This document shows, piece after piece, positions 19,086 through 28,443 of a stretch of 64,000 bases of DNA. The first letter of the stretch is position 1, and each line of letters starts with the position of its first letter. The notes beneath the pieces are model-generated. The model was not told the DNA's origin. It did not search any database and saw nothing but the letters and a program-made list of their open reading frames with translations. Where the stretch lies: the NCBI RefSeq assembly GCF_900106795.1, contig NZ_FNNS01000007.1:1-64000 (forward strand), written 5' to 3'. The stretch is from Aequorivita viscosa (lineage in GTDB: Bacteria; Bacteroidota; Bacteroidia; Flavobacteriales; Flavobacteriaceae). Position numbers and translations under genes: made by a program.

Positions 19086-19226
19086 GTGAAAACTGAATAC
19101 AAAATAACGATTATGATTATCGCTGCGGCTATAACGATTTACGGATTTATATCGGGAAAGTTTCTATTTCTACTTTTTTGTCTTCCATTGGGTTTTCTTT
19201 TTAAAAATAAAAACAAGGAAAGTTGA
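19086..19226 (+). CDS. 46-residue membrane peptide
   Basis: A short frame with a GTG start encodes a peptide with two hydrophobic stretches (ITIMIIAAAITIYGFISG and FLFLLFCLPLGFLF) and a basic tail KNKNKES. It begins 17 bases after lplA, in the same orientation. The clean alternation of charged ends and hydrophobic core suggests a real small membrane protein. I do not recognise a function. Confidence 0.5.
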   Translation: MKTEYKITIMIIAAAITIYGFISGKFLFLLFCLPLGFLFKNKNKES

Positions 19227-19562
19227 AATTAATAAATTCTTTATTGTGTATCCGCTTTTTGCCATACAAGTAAAAAAGTCTGCGAGTATCTGCGAGATCA
19301 GCGGGAACCAAAAATCTGAGAATGCGAAAGATATCACACAGATTACGGTGATTAACGCAGAATAAAAAAAGCATTTACTATTTGAGACTACATATAAAAG
19401 TTGTTATAATGTCACAATTTACAGCATTATGATATGTTGCGGACAATCAAACTCTTTACTTCAAACTTAATTATTGGAACATTTTCATAACTTCAATTTA
19501 ACGCCATTCTTCAACAATAATTGATTGGTGTTATATCTTTAAAAGAAATAGATGTTTTAAAC
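19227..19562. other. intergenic stretch with inverted repeat
   Basis: No gene. At 19279-19305, TCTGCGAGTATCTGCGAGAT and its continuation face an imperfect inverted partner at 19334-19361 (CACACAGATTACGGTG and ATTAACGCAGA). The TCTGCG...GATC type of sequence looks like a dispersed intergenic element. The rest is AT-rich without clear signals. Confidence 0.45.
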
Positions 19563-19595
19563 AAAAGAGGAATCTTAAATTGGATCCCTCTTTTT
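19563..19595. terminator. bidirectional terminator
   Basis: AAAAGAGGAATC pairs with GATCCCTCTTTT with one mismatch, and there is a T run on each strand. It lies between the rightward lplA side and the leftward peptidylprolyl isomerase gene and could stop both. Confidence 0.55.
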
Positions 19596-19668
19596 AGTTA
19601 AAAATTAAATTAAGTGGTTCAATATTCAGTTGAATACACCAATAATTTACAGAACTCCCTCGTTAAAC

Positions 19669-20601
19669 CTACTTAACCGCCATCAACTCTACATCAAAAA
19701 TCAAAGTTGCATTTGGAGGGATTACCCCACCTGCGCCACGTTCACCATAACCAAGATGTGAAGGAATAACAAAGCGAGCTTTATCGCCAACCTGCAATAA
19801 TTGTATGCCTTCATCCCATCCTTCTATAACTTGACCACGACCTAAAGGAAATTCGATTGGCTGTTTTCTTTTGTACGAAGAATCAAACACATCTCCATTA
19901 GTAAGAGAACCTTTGTAATGAACTGAAACAGTTTTTCCTTTTTCCGCTTTTGCACCGCTCCCTTTATTGATTATTTTATATAGAAGTCCGCTATCTGTAC
20001 GATCAAAACCATCAGATATTTTCCTTAGCTCTTCTTCAGCTTGTTTTTTCATTTTAGCGATGCGCTGTTCACGTTCACCTGTAAAACTTCTGAAAGCTTC
20101 TACAGCATTCCACTTTTCAGCCTCCTCACCTACTCGGATAATTTCAACCTTTTGCATTGTATTTCCTTCTGCGATAGAATCAACCACTTCCTGCCCTTCT
20201 ATTACATTTCCAAATACAGTATGCTTGTCATCCAACCAAGGTGTTGCAACGTGTGTAATAAAAAACTGACTTCCATTAGTAGCAGGACCTGCATTTGCCA
20301 TAGAAAGCACGCCTGGGGCATCATGGCGAAGGTCTGAATGAAATTCATCTTCAAAATTGTAACCTGGCCCGCCAGATCCTGTTCCGTTTGGATCACCTCC
20401 TTGCACCATAAAATCGGCGATTACACGGTGAAATTTTAAACCGTCATAATAAGGAGTCCCTTGCGGTTTTGCTTTGTTTTCCAAGTTCCCTTCAGCTAGG
20501 GCTACAAAATTTCCAACCGTCCCTGGGGTTTTATCATAGGTAAGTTTTATTAAGACCTCTCCTTTCTCAGTTGTAATTTTTGCGTAAATTCCGTCTTGCA
20601 T
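19669..20601 (-). CDS. cyclophilin-FKBP dual peptidylprolyl isomerase
   Basis: A 310-residue protein joining two unrelated prolyl isomerase folds. Residues about 1-150 are a cyclophilin ([32 protein letters not shown]). Residues about 165-200 form a charged, probably helical linker. Residues about 205-310 are an FKBP domain ([38 protein letters not shown]). The start is the ATG at 20601; the upstream TTG at 20628 lies in the promoter. There is no signal peptide, so it should act in the cytoplasm as a folding helper. Cyclophilin-first fusions are known as dual-family immunophilins. Confidence 0.9.
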   Translation of the reverse strand: MQDGIYAKITTEKGEVLIKLTYDKTPGTVGNFVALAEGNLENKAKPQGTPYYDGLKFHRVIADFMVQGGDPNGTGSGGPGYNFEDEFHSDLRHDAPGVLSMANAGPATNGSQFFITHVATPWLDDKHTVFGNVIEGQEVVDSIAEGNTMQKVEIIRVGEEAEKWNAVEAFRSFTGEREQRIAKMKKQAEEELRKISDGFDRTDSGLLYKIINKGSGAKAEKGKTVSVHYKGSLTNGDVFDSSYKRKQPIEFPLGRGQVIEGWDEGIQLLQVGDKARFVIPSHLGYGERGAGGVIPPNATLIFDVELMAVK

Positions 20602-20625
20602 TGCTTTTGTTTTAAAATTTGAGTG

Positions 20626-20633
20626 CAAAGTTA
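20626..20633 (-). promoter_or_regulatory. -7 promoter box of the isomerase gene
   Basis: On the minus strand this reads TAACTTTG, a TAnnTTTG match, 24 bases before the ATG at 20601. Confidence 0.55.
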
Positions 20634-20863
20634 CTTAATTAAGGATTTGGAATCGAAAATTCAGAATTGAAAAAATGTAACAAAATATAAACCAATTCGT
20701 CATACTAACGACAAGCAACAGCGTTAATGGTTATTGGGTTGATATGGTATTTCGTTGAAACTCTTTAAAAACTAAACAACTGCTAGAAACTAAAACCTTA
20801 TACATTAAAATAAGTTTTAATTAAATTGCCTTGTTTAAACCTTTAACCAATTAAAAAACTACT

Positions 20864-21760
20864 GTGTCGCATATTCTAACCATTTCAAACCTCACAAAAA
20901 AATACGGGTCGCTTACAGCTGTAGACAACCTTTCGTTTACTATTGAAAAAGGAAACGTCTATGGAATTTTAGGACCAAACGGCAGTGGGAAAAGTACCAC
21001 TTTGGGAATTGTGCTGAATGTGGTAAACAAAACCGAAGGTCATTTTCACTGGTTCGACGGCAACACCTCAACGCACGATGCTTTAAAGAAAGTAGGAGCT
21101 ATTATAGAGCACCCAAACTTCTATCCGTATATGACTGCCGTGCAAAACCTGCAGTTAGTCTGTAAAATTAAACAAGTAACTGAAGAAAGAATTTCAGAAA
21201 AACTAGAACTCGTAGGTTTATTAGATAGGAAAGACAGTAAGTTCAGCTCCTTTTCACTTGGCATGAAACAGCGTTTGGCAATTGCTTCTGCCCTATTGAA
21301 CAATCCTGAAATTTTAATTTTAGATGAACCTACTAACGGACTCGATCCGCAGGGAATTCATCAAATTCGGGAGATTATTAAAAAAATTGCTTCACAGGGA
21401 ACTACCATATTACTAGCTTCACATCTATTAGATGAAGTTGAAAAAGTGTGTAGCCACGTAGTTATTCTCCGAAAAGGCGTGAGTCTTTATTCAGGCTTAG
21501 TGGATGGAATGAACGCCAGTCACGGGTTTTTAACAATGCAGAGTAACGATATGGAGGCACTTAAACAAGCGCTTGAACAAAACCCTGCTTTCGGCTCCTT
21601 TAAACGACAAGGAGAATATTTGATTGCGTATTTAAAGCAACCCATGGATCCGTCGGAAGTGAATGAATTTCTTTTTCAAAAAGGAATCGTCCTTTCGCAT
21701 TTTGTAAAACGCAAAGAAAGTCTAGAAGAACAATTTCTTGAACTCACAAAACAAAAATAA
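20864..21760 (+). CDS. ABC transporter ATP-binding protein (ABC-2 type)
   Basis: A 298-residue ABC ATPase with Walker A GPNGSGKST, signature FSLGMKQR, Walker B LILDEP and switch His in LASHLLDE. About 80 residues follow the ATPase core, as in drug- or antibiotic-type ABC-2 exporters. The start is GTG, the only plausible start codon before the conserved ISNLTKKYG beginning. Its permease gene follows four bases later. Confidence 0.9.
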   Translation: MSHILTISNLTKKYGSLTAVDNLSFTIEKGNVYGILGPNGSGKSTTLGIVLNVVNKTEGHFHWFDGNTSTHDALKKVGAIIEHPNFYPYMTAVQNLQLVCKIKQVTEERISEKLELVGLLDRKDSKFSSFSLGMKQRLAIASALLNNPEILILDEPTNGLDPQGIHQIREIIKKIASQGTTILLASHLLDEVEKVCSHVVILRKGVSLYSGLVDGMNASHGFLTMQSNDMEALKQALEQNPAFGSFKRQGEYLIAYLKQPMDPSEVNEFLFQKGIVLSHFVKRKESLEEQFLELTKQK

Positions 21761-21764
21761 ACAG

Positions 21765-22601
21765 ATGTTGCGATTATTAAATATAGAACTCCACAAGCTT
21801 CGATATAATCGTGCTGCAAAGGTCATTTCCATAATTTACTTTGTGCTCATTACTTTTATTGCGCTTATTTCTTCAATTGAATTTAACTTTGGTGATTTCC
21901 ATTTTCGGGTAGCTGACCAGGGAATTTTCAATTTTCCATATATCTGGCACTTTAACACCTATATTGCCGCCATTTTGAAGTTATTTTTGGCCATTGTAAT
22001 CGTTTCAATGGTCAGTAACGAATACAGCTACAGAACCCTCAAACAAAACCTTATTGACGGTTTGAGTAAAAAGGAATTTATTCTATCCAAATTTTTCACT
22101 GTGTTGCTCTTTGCAGCAGTTTCAACAATTTTTATCTTTTTTGTTTCTCTGATTTTGGGATTATTGTTTTCTGATTATAAAGAAATAGGGATAATCTTCA
22201 GTGGACTACAATATATAGGTGCCTATTTTTTAAAGTTAGTCGCTTTCTTTTCATTCTGTTTATTCTTAGGTATTTTGGTAAAACGATCTGCTTTTGCGCT
22301 CGGGTTTCTGATTATTTGGCAAATAGTTGAATGGTTGGCCTATGGTTTAATGAAATGGCAAATTTTTAAGGATAGTGAGATTGCTGATCACGTATCAAGG
22401 ATATTTCCACTTAACGCAATGGCGAATCTTATTAAAGAACCTTTCAGCAGATTGGGTGCTATTCAATCTGCAGCAACTCAATTGGGTGAGAATTTTTCGA
22501 AAACATACGAAGTCGGTTTTCTAAATATGTTGATAGTGTTAATATGGACAGGACTTTTCATGTATTGGTCGTATGCGATTCTCAAAAGGAGAGATCTTTA
22601 A
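21765..22601 (+). CDS. ABC-2 type transporter permease
   Basis: A 278-residue membrane protein with about six hydrophobic segments, beginning MLRLLNIELHKLRYNRAAK, the amphipathic start common in ABC-2 permeases. The ATG at 21765 was chosen over the in-frame TTG at 21738, which would overlap the ATPase gene. It would form a two-gene exporter with the preceding ATPase. Substrate unknown. Confidence 0.85.
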   Translation: MLRLLNIELHKLRYNRAAKVISIIYFVLITFIALISSIEFNFGDFHFRVADQGIFNFPYIWHFNTYIAAILKLFLAIVIVSMVSNEYSYRTLKQNLIDGLSKKEFILSKFFTVLLFAAVSTIFIFFVSLILGLLFSDYKEIGIIFSGLQYIGAYFLKLVAFFSFCLFLGILVKRSAFALGFLIIWQIVEWLAYGLMKWQIFKDSEIADHVSRIFPLNAMANLIKEPFSRLGAIQSAATQLGENFSKTYEVGFLNMLIVLIWTGLFMYWSYAILKRRDL

Positions 22602-23040
22602 ACAGAAAAGCTCTTACTCGAAAAATCACTTAATTACTTCGACTGAACGTAAGATAAATTTATGTAGTTTAGGACATAAAGCCATCACTCCGAAGAATCC
22701 GAGTTTACAAACTTTAGCTAACGTTAATTAATCTCATTCGATTTGTGCGATTAAGAATTGTAAAGGTATTCGGCTAAAGCAAGGTTCGCTTTAATTTCCT
22801 TAACCCCGGGCTAAAAAACCTTGGTTATTCAACCTTGCATTGTAAAACCCCGTGTTCAGCTCGGGGAAACAAGTAGATTGGCATTGCCTATAGCTAAATT
22901 TCTTCCTGAATACTCACGATGCCAACACATTTTGAATTGCTCTCATTAAAAGAGGCAATTGTAACCATTTGGCCAAAAAAAGCCGAAAATCCTACTTTTA
23001 CAATTGATTTTGTCTATATTTATCAGACAATCAAATCGCT
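22602..23040. other. intergenic stretch with GC-rich inverted repeat
   Basis: No gene is supported. CCCCGGGCT (22804-22812) and AGCTCGGGG (22858-22866) form an 8-of-9 inverted repeat with a 45-base spacer that itself holds AACCTTGG and AACCTTGC. This looks like a dispersed intergenic palindrome. A near-consensus -7 box, TATATTTA, at 23015-23022 probably serves the next gene. Confidence 0.45.
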
Positions 23041-25467
23041 ATGTTTTCTTTAAAGCGCCTTCTTTACATTATCATTCTCTTTATTTATAATGTTGCCTTG
23101 TCGCAAGACATTTCATTATACCAGCAATTTAACGGACATTATGATTACATCGACTTTGGAAACACTCTAAATATTGCAGAAAACGGTTCTAATAGCGATT
23201 GCACTATTTTAACTACCAGCGGAGCGTACTTTAATTTGGAACCACAGCAGGAAATTGTCGCTGCTTATTTGTATTGGGCAGGATCGGGACCTGGAGATTT
23301 TGAAATTTCGTTTAATCAAGTTCCACTTTCGGCAGAACGCACATTTAATCTTCTATATACCCAAGGTGATACTGAATATAGTTTTTTCTCGGGTTTTGCA
23401 GACGTCACAGATGAAATGCGAAGTATTGGAAACGGTTATTATGCTGTTTCAGAATTAGACCTTACAACTGTTATCCCAGATTATTGCGCTTCAGGTCTTA
23501 ATTTTGGTGGTTGGGCAGTTACCGTTATTTATGAAGATCCTTCACTCCCATTGAATCAAGTGAATGTTTTTGACGGTTTGGAAAGTGTAAATCGAAACAA
23601 TGTAACTTTAGAAATAACAATAGATAACCTATTGGTGCTAGAAACAGAAGGCGCTAAAATTGGTTTTCTAGCTTGGGAAGGCGATAGAGAAATTTCGGTT
23701 AATGAATCGCTCAGGATAAACGGGAATATTTTAAGCAACCCACCTCTAAATCCAACCGATAATGCTTTTAATGGTACCAATAGCTTTACGGGTAGCGATA
23801 CACTTCACAATATGGATATCGACTTTTATTCGATTTCAAATTACGTAAATACAGGTGATACATCGGCTAATATTCAGCTTACTAGCGGGCAGGATTTTGT
23901 AATGATAAATAATATAATTACAGTGCTGAATACCGAATTACCCGATGCTACCATTTCCGTAGATACCATTCTTGGAGCAATGGAATGTGGTAATCGGGAG
24001 CTCTCCATAGACTATACGGTTTATAATATTAATAGCACTGCCATTTTACCTTCGGGTACGCCAATTGTCTTTTATGCAGATGAAACCCGAATCGCACAAA
24101 CCGCTACAATCGCAGATATTCCGATTAATGGAGAAGAAACCGGATCGATTGTTTTCACAGTTCCGAATAGTGTTGGTGAAGATTTTATACTGAAAGCTGT
24201 TGTGGATGATACTGGAAACGGAACAGGAATCGTTTCTGAATCTAATGAAAACAATAACGAAGATGAAATCCCAATCATTTTATTTTTGAATCCAGTAATT
24301 GCCGGAATTCAAGACTTGGAAACTTGTGATGTAATTGGCATTGAATATTTCGACCTTACAGAAGCTACTTCAGAAATTGACCCCATATATGAGCTTAGCT
24401 TTCACCTTACACAAGACGATGCGGAAAACAACCTCAACCCTATTCCCAATCCAGAAAACTTTCAGAATACCGAAAATCCACAAACTATTTTTATACGCGT
24501 AGCAAATCCTTATTGCTTTCTGACCGAGAGTTTTACCGTTACCGTAAATACGTGTCCGCTACCTGATGCTACAATAGATTTTCCAGAAATTACAGCGTGT
24601 AGGGACCGTGCATTATTATTGCCTTTTACAGTTTATAATTTAGAGGCTACTGGTCCATTACCTGCTAATACTTCCATAGCTTTCTATGCAGATGACGTTC
24701 CTCTTGGACGTTCCTTTACAAGAAATAGCATTCCAATTGGCGGTAGTGAAAGCAATGAGGTAGAACTCCTACTCCCAAACGATTTACTAGATACTTTTGT
24801 ACTTACTGCGGTAGTGGACGACGACCTTAACGGCAATGGAACAGTGGAAGAATTACGAGAAGACAACAACAGTTTTTCTGGAAGTATTTCGTTTGAAAGC
24901 ATCCCTCCCATTCCCAATTTGCCCAATCTTTTAAAATGCGACGAAGGTTTTAATACCGCCACTTTCGACCTCAGCGTACAAGATGATTTAATCAGAAATG
25001 GGCTCGACGGAACGGTTCAATATTTTACAACTTTAGAAGATGCAATTACAAATTCAAATGCTATCGGCACTCCCATAGCGTATCAAAACGGTGCCAACCT
25101 TCAAATTATTTATGTGCGACTCGAAAACGAAATCTGTTTTGCAACCACTTCTTTTCTTATTCAAACAGAGAAATGTGCACCATTTATTCCACAAGGATTT
25201 TCGCCCAATGGAGATGGAATTAACGATGTGTTCGAAATCAGCAACCTATTGAATATTTACGAAAACTTTGAATTAGAAATCTATTCACGCAACGGAAATT
25301 TAATCCACTCTGGCCGTAACCAAGATGGATTCTGGGATGGTATTGCGACAAAAGGACTTATTTTTAAGGGTAATTTGGTTCCGGTGGGCACATACTATTA
25401 CGTTTTATTTCTTAACGACCCAAAATACCCAGAACCATTTATTAGTTGGATATATATCAATTATTAA
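23041..25467 (+). CDS. type IX secreted protein with gliding-motility C-terminal domain
   Basis: An 808-residue exported protein. The signal peptide is MFSLKRLLYIIILFIYNVALSQ. Residues about 30-300 form a beta-rich domain with YLYWAGSG and FADVTDEM. Two CARDB-like repeats follow (each starting PDATI and ending VVDD-x-NGNG). The last 90 residues are a type B type IX sorting domain (FIPQGFSPNGDGINDVF ... LEIYSRNG ... GFWDG ... VPVGTYYYVL). It should be exported across the outer membrane by the type IX system. An adhesin-like role is inferred from the repeats. Confidence 0.85.
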   Translation: MFSLKRLLYIIILFIYNVALSQDISLYQQFNGHYDYIDFGNTLNIAENGSNSDCTILTTSGAYFNLEPQQEIVAAYLYWAGSGPGDFEISFNQVPLSAERTFNLLYTQGDTEYSFFSGFADVTDEMRSIGNGYYAVSELDLTTVIPDYCASGLNFGGWAVTVIYEDPSLPLNQVNVFDGLESVNRNNVTLEITIDNLLVLETEGAKIGFLAWEGDREISVNESLRINGNILSNPPLNPTDNAFNGTNSFTGSDTLHNMDIDFYSISNYVNTGDTSANIQLTSGQDFVMINNIITVLNTELPDATISVDTILGAMECGNRELSIDYTVYNINSTAILPSGTPIVFYADETRIAQTATIADIPINGEETGSIVFTVPNSVGEDFILKAVVDDTGNGTGIVSESNENNNEDEIPIILFLNPVIAGIQDLETCDVIGIEYFDLTEATSEIDPIYELSFHLTQDDAENNLNPIPNPENFQNTENPQTIFIRVANPYCFLTESFTVTVNTCPLPDATIDFPEITACRDRALLLPFTVYNLEATGPLPANTSIAFYADDVPLGRSFTRNSIPIGGSESNEVELLLPNDLLDTFVLTAVVDDDLNGNGTVEELREDNNSFSGSISFESIPPIPNLPNLLKCDEGFNTATFDLSVQDDLIRNGLDGTVQYFTTLEDAITNSNAIGTPIAYQNGANLQIIYVRLENEICFATTSFLIQTEKCAPFIPQGFSPNGDGINDVFEISNLLNIYENFELEIYSRNGNLIHSGRNQDGFWDGIATKGLIFKGNLVPVGTYYYVLFLNDPKYPEPFISWIYINY

Positions 25468-25554
25468 GACTTAATTTCTAATTACCACAGACACATTCCG
25501 TAGCTTTACATTTATTTCTTAGTACTAACTAGCATCATTTTTCTTTTCATAATT

Positions 25555-26226
25555 ATGAACAAAAAGAAACTGATTTACGGGCTTATATCTCTGTTTGTAG
25601 CAGTGTTCTTATTACTAGTTATTTCCAATTACTCCATTGCTCGAATAGCCAAAAACAAAACATATTTCAACACTTCCGAAATAAAGAAAAACAAGGTGGG
25701 CCTGCTGCTCGGCACGGCAAAATATTACAAATCTGGCGGCATTAATCTTTATTTTAAATATCGTATTGATGCTGCGGTCGAACTTTATAAAAGTGGCAAA
25801 ATAGAGTATATTTTAGTTAGTGGCGACAACAGTTCTGTTTATTACAACGAGCCAATGACATTTAAAAAAGAACTAATTAAAAGAGGTGTTCCTGCCGAAG
25901 TGATTTATTTAGATTATGCGGGATTTAGAACATTAGATTCGGTAATTCGATCAAAAGAAATTTTTGAACAAACAGAAATCACTATTATTTCACAACAATT
26001 TCAAAATGAACGTGCCATTTATATTGCCGAAAGTAAAGGAATAAATGCCATCGGTTTTAACGCCAAGGATATGGAAGGCACCCATGGTTTAAAAGTAAAA
26101 TTCAGAGAATATTTTGCCCGAACAAAAGCTTTTATAGATATCGCTTTCAATGTGCAACCCAGGTTTTATGGAGAGAAAGTCCCTATCGGAATTAATCAAG
26201 TTCAAGATTGCGCCGAAAGTAACTAG
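25555..26226 (+). CDS. SanA/YdcF-family membrane protein
   Basis: A 223-residue protein with one N-terminal membrane anchor (LIYGLISLFVAVFLLLVISNYS) and a DUF218-type domain. GLLLGTAKYYKSG, ILVSGDNSSVYYNEP, GVPAEVIYLDYAGFRTLDSV and FQNERAIYIAESKGINAIGF match the SanA/ElyC/YdcF family. Members affect envelope integrity and vancomycin exclusion in Escherichia coli. The active chemistry is not settled. Confidence 0.85.
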   Translation: MNKKKLIYGLISLFVAVFLLLVISNYSIARIAKNKTYFNTSEIKKNKVGLLLGTAKYYKSGGINLYFKYRIDAAVELYKSGKIEYILVSGDNSSVYYNEPMTFKKELIKRGVPAEVIYLDYAGFRTLDSVIRSKEIFEQTEITIISQQFQNERAIYIAESKGINAIGFNAKDMEGTHGLKVKFREYFARTKAFIDIAFNVQPRFYGEKVPIGINQVQDCAESN

Positions 26227-26399
26227 TTCTATTTGGTTGAGCTGTCTTTTATGTCTTTATTCCTGCAAATAGTCTTTTAAATGCTAAGTTTGGCTGGTTC
26301 GGAAAACAAAGGCTTTGTTTATAGTTGGAAGACGACTATGGGTTTGCGTACTTATGAAATATAAACGACCTAGCTTTAATAGCAGGGGTATTATATCTA

Positions 26400-26410
26400 T
26401 GTTGGCAACA
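26400..26410. repeat. TGTTGGCAACA palindrome
   Basis: A short inverted repeat upstream of the HD-domain gene. A related but imperfect TGTTGCCA lies just after the same gene at 27027-27034. Flanking of a single gene by such sites suggests an accessory insertion; no recombination site is proven. Confidence 0.35.
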
Positions 26411-26432
26411 ATATAAAAAAATCGTAATCTAA

Positions 26433-27023
26433 ATGAAAAACGAGAATTTATTAAAGCAAATTGATTTTATACAAGAAATTGATAAAATAAAATATATTCA
26501 AAGACGGACAAAATTATTTAATAGCGACAGACGCGAAAATGATGCAGAACATAGTTGGCATTTGGCGATGATGGCAATTGTTTTAATCGAACATTCGGAT
26601 TGTGAAATTGACTTATTGAAGGTCATAAAAATGGTCTTAATTCACGACATAGTTGAAATTGATGCTGGCGATACTTTTTTGTACGACCAAAATAAAAATC
26701 ACGATAACACCGCAGAAGAAATGAAATGTGCGGAACGGATTTTTGGGATGTTACCAAAAAGTCAAGCAGAGGAATTTATCCAAATTTGGACTGAATTTGA
26801 AGACGGTAATTCTAACGAAGCGAAATTCGCAAAATCAATGGACAGACTTGAACCTTTATTACAGAATACTTCAAACGATGGAGGGACGTGGAAAGAATTT
26901 GGAGTGAAATATCAAACTGTTTATGACAAGAAAAAAGTAATTGAAAACGGCTCGAAAGAGTTATGGAATTATGCCGAAAAACTAATTGATGAAAGTGTTG
27001 CGAAAGGCATATTAGCGAAATAA
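26433..27023 (+). CDS. HD-domain phosphohydrolase (HDDC2/YfbR-like)
   Basis: A 196-residue HD-superfamily protein, most like 5'-deoxynucleotidases of the YfbR/HDDC2 type. Metal ligands are visible: His in AEHSWHLA (about residues 38-45), His-Asp in LIHDIVEIDAGD (about residues 70-81) and Asp in KSMDRLEPLLQN. It would remove phosphate from nucleoside monophosphates. It lies in a small accessory patch with an outer-membrane barrel gene 66 bases downstream. Flanking palindromes and AT-rich sequence hint at acquisition. Confidence 0.8.
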   Translation: MKNENLLKQIDFIQEIDKIKYIQRRTKLFNSDRRENDAEHSWHLAMMAIVLIEHSDCEIDLLKVIKMVLIHDIVEIDAGDTFLYDQNKNHDNTAEEMKCAERIFGMLPKSQAEEFIQIWTEFEDGNSNEAKFAKSMDRLEPLLQNTSNDGGTWKEFGVKYQTVYDKKKVIENGSKELWNYAEKLIDESVAKGILAK

Positions 27024-27089
27024 TACTGTTGCCAAAAATGTATAAAACAAATTTGAGCAAATACAAATAAATTAAATAATGAGAGTTTT

Positions 27090-27704
27090 ATGAAAAGAAT
27101 GAATATAATTCTAGCCTTATCTTTTCTGTTTAGTATCAATCTTGTCCACGGGCAAGATAACCCTGAAAAGTCAAAATTTGAAGTCATTGCCTTCGGAGGT
27201 CTCGGTTTTACAAAAGTAAAAACTGATATTCAAGCTCGATATGATTTAAATGTAAATACTGGAGAAATTTTATTCAATTATAAAATTTGGGGAAAATATG
27301 GTATTGCTTCGGGAATTGGATATTCACAATTAAGCGGTAGCGGATTTAATAAAACGGGCCCTTTTTATGCAGAAAGGGAATTATTGAAAATTCCATTTTT
27401 GTTTACCTTAAATCAAGATATATCTGAAAGACTATTTTTAATCGGAAATATCGGACCTTACGCCCAAACCATAACTAAAGACCGATTGGAATATATTGGT
27501 TTTGGAGAAAGTGATGTTTATGAAGGCTGGAATTTTGGAGTTCAGCTTGGTGTTGGTTTTGGCTTTAAAATTGACCAAAAAGTAGGAATTGGTATAAACT
27601 ACAATGGACAATCAGATTTGTCAAAACTTGATACAAATGCAGGAAAATCATTTGCTGATAAACAAAGACATAAAAATTTAAATTCCATAGGATTATTTTT
27701 TTAA
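27090..27704 (+). CDS. outer-membrane beta-barrel protein
   Basis: A 204-residue exported protein, signal peptide MKRMNIILALSFLFSINLVHG. The body alternates short amphipathic strands (YGIASGIGYSQLSGSG, LFLIGNIGPYAQT, GVQLGVGFGFKIDQKVGIG) and ends NSIGLFF, with a terminal Phe. This fits an eight-stranded outer-membrane barrel of the PorT/OMP_b-brl type. Function unknown. Confidence 0.7.
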   Translation: MKRMNIILALSFLFSINLVHGQDNPEKSKFEVIAFGGLGFTKVKTDIQARYDLNVNTGEILFNYKIWGKYGIASGIGYSQLSGSGFNKTGPFYAERELLKIPFLFTLNQDISERLFLIGNIGPYAQTITKDRLEYIGFGESDVYEGWNFGVQLGVGFGFKIDQKVGIGINYNGQSDLSKLDTNAGKSFADKQRHKNLNSIGLFF

Positions 27705-27729
27705 TATAACTTATAGTATAACCATAGTC

Positions 27730-27866
27730 AATTGAGTTAACGGCTCCGCCCGTAAATAGGAGCTTAACGCACCTCTCACAACATCGTAACTTTTGGCTCC
27801 TCTCAGGTTAAACCCAGCGGGTCTTCCCGATAAAAAATAAGAACAGGCTATATAAGGCGGTTCGCA
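27730..27866 (-). mobile_element. possible group II intron 3'-end remnant
   Basis: Read on the minus strand, this contains GAACCGCCTTATATAGCC, GGGAAGACCCG, CCTGAGAGGAGCC and TGTTGTGAGAGGTGCG. That order of short motifs resembles the sequence downstream of group II intron reverse transcriptases in Bacteroidota, near intron domains V-VI. No reverse transcriptase frame is present. It is GC-richer than its surroundings. The call rests on recalled motifs and needs a covariance search. Confidence 0.35.
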
Positions 27867-27900
27867 AACCACTTTCTTAATCGCTCTTTACACCAATTGA

Positions 27901-28168
27901 AACTATTTGGAATTTAATGTACAATGGAATAACGAAATTATAAAGCCTTTTTTTAATAAGGATTTACATATTCCAACTATTCCAAACATCAGCAATCAAA
28001 TGAAAAGGGAAGGTCCAAAATTAATTTTAGAAAACCTTGACGAAACCTATTTTGGTGCAATTTATAGCATTGGAACAAGAGAAACATGACTACCAATACG
28101 TGCGATTTGGAAAGAAAACTAACGCTTTATGGATTTCAAAAAAACTTTTTGAAATAATAGCAAATTAA
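27901..28168 (+). pseudogene. frameshifted C-terminal gene remnant
   Basis: Two reading frames join to make one protein end. Frame one encodes NVQWNNEIIKPFFNK through FGAIYSIGTRE. At about 28081-28085 a one-base shift moves to a second frame encoding HDYQYVRFGKKTNALWISKK and LFEIIAN before a stop at 28168. A stop lies directly upstream, so the 5' part is missing. The family is not recognised. The decayed state and the intron-like sequence next to it suggest a broken accessory gene. Confidence 0.45.
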
Positions 28169-28440
28169 AAAACACGAATCAAATAACTTCGTAATATCAA
28201 GCCACTAGCCCTTTGGCAATTAGTTACAACGCTGTCTTGCATAAAATCCATTATTATCGGGTTGTCCTTTTGGAGTTTAATATATTTTGAAATAGTTTAA
28301 TTTCATAAAATATATCTGCCTAATCCAAAAATCCGTATCTTGAAAAACCGCAACAAAGCCTTAAACATCCTCGCTATATACTACTACAAAGAGTAACTAT
28401 CGCAGTGTTTAAATAGTACGCGATATTTTAAACACAAAAA
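28169..28440. other. intergenic stretch before the MutS-like gene
   Basis: AT-rich, no open frame with coding character. TATCTTGA near 28337 is an imperfect -7 box. Nothing else assigned. Confidence 0.4.
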
Positions 28441-28443
28441 TTG

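Noticed and set aside
26400-27034. Integron-like cassette with attC sites
   Set aside because: The flanking palindromes are only 8-11 bases and do not show the paired boxes of attC. No integrase is in the window.
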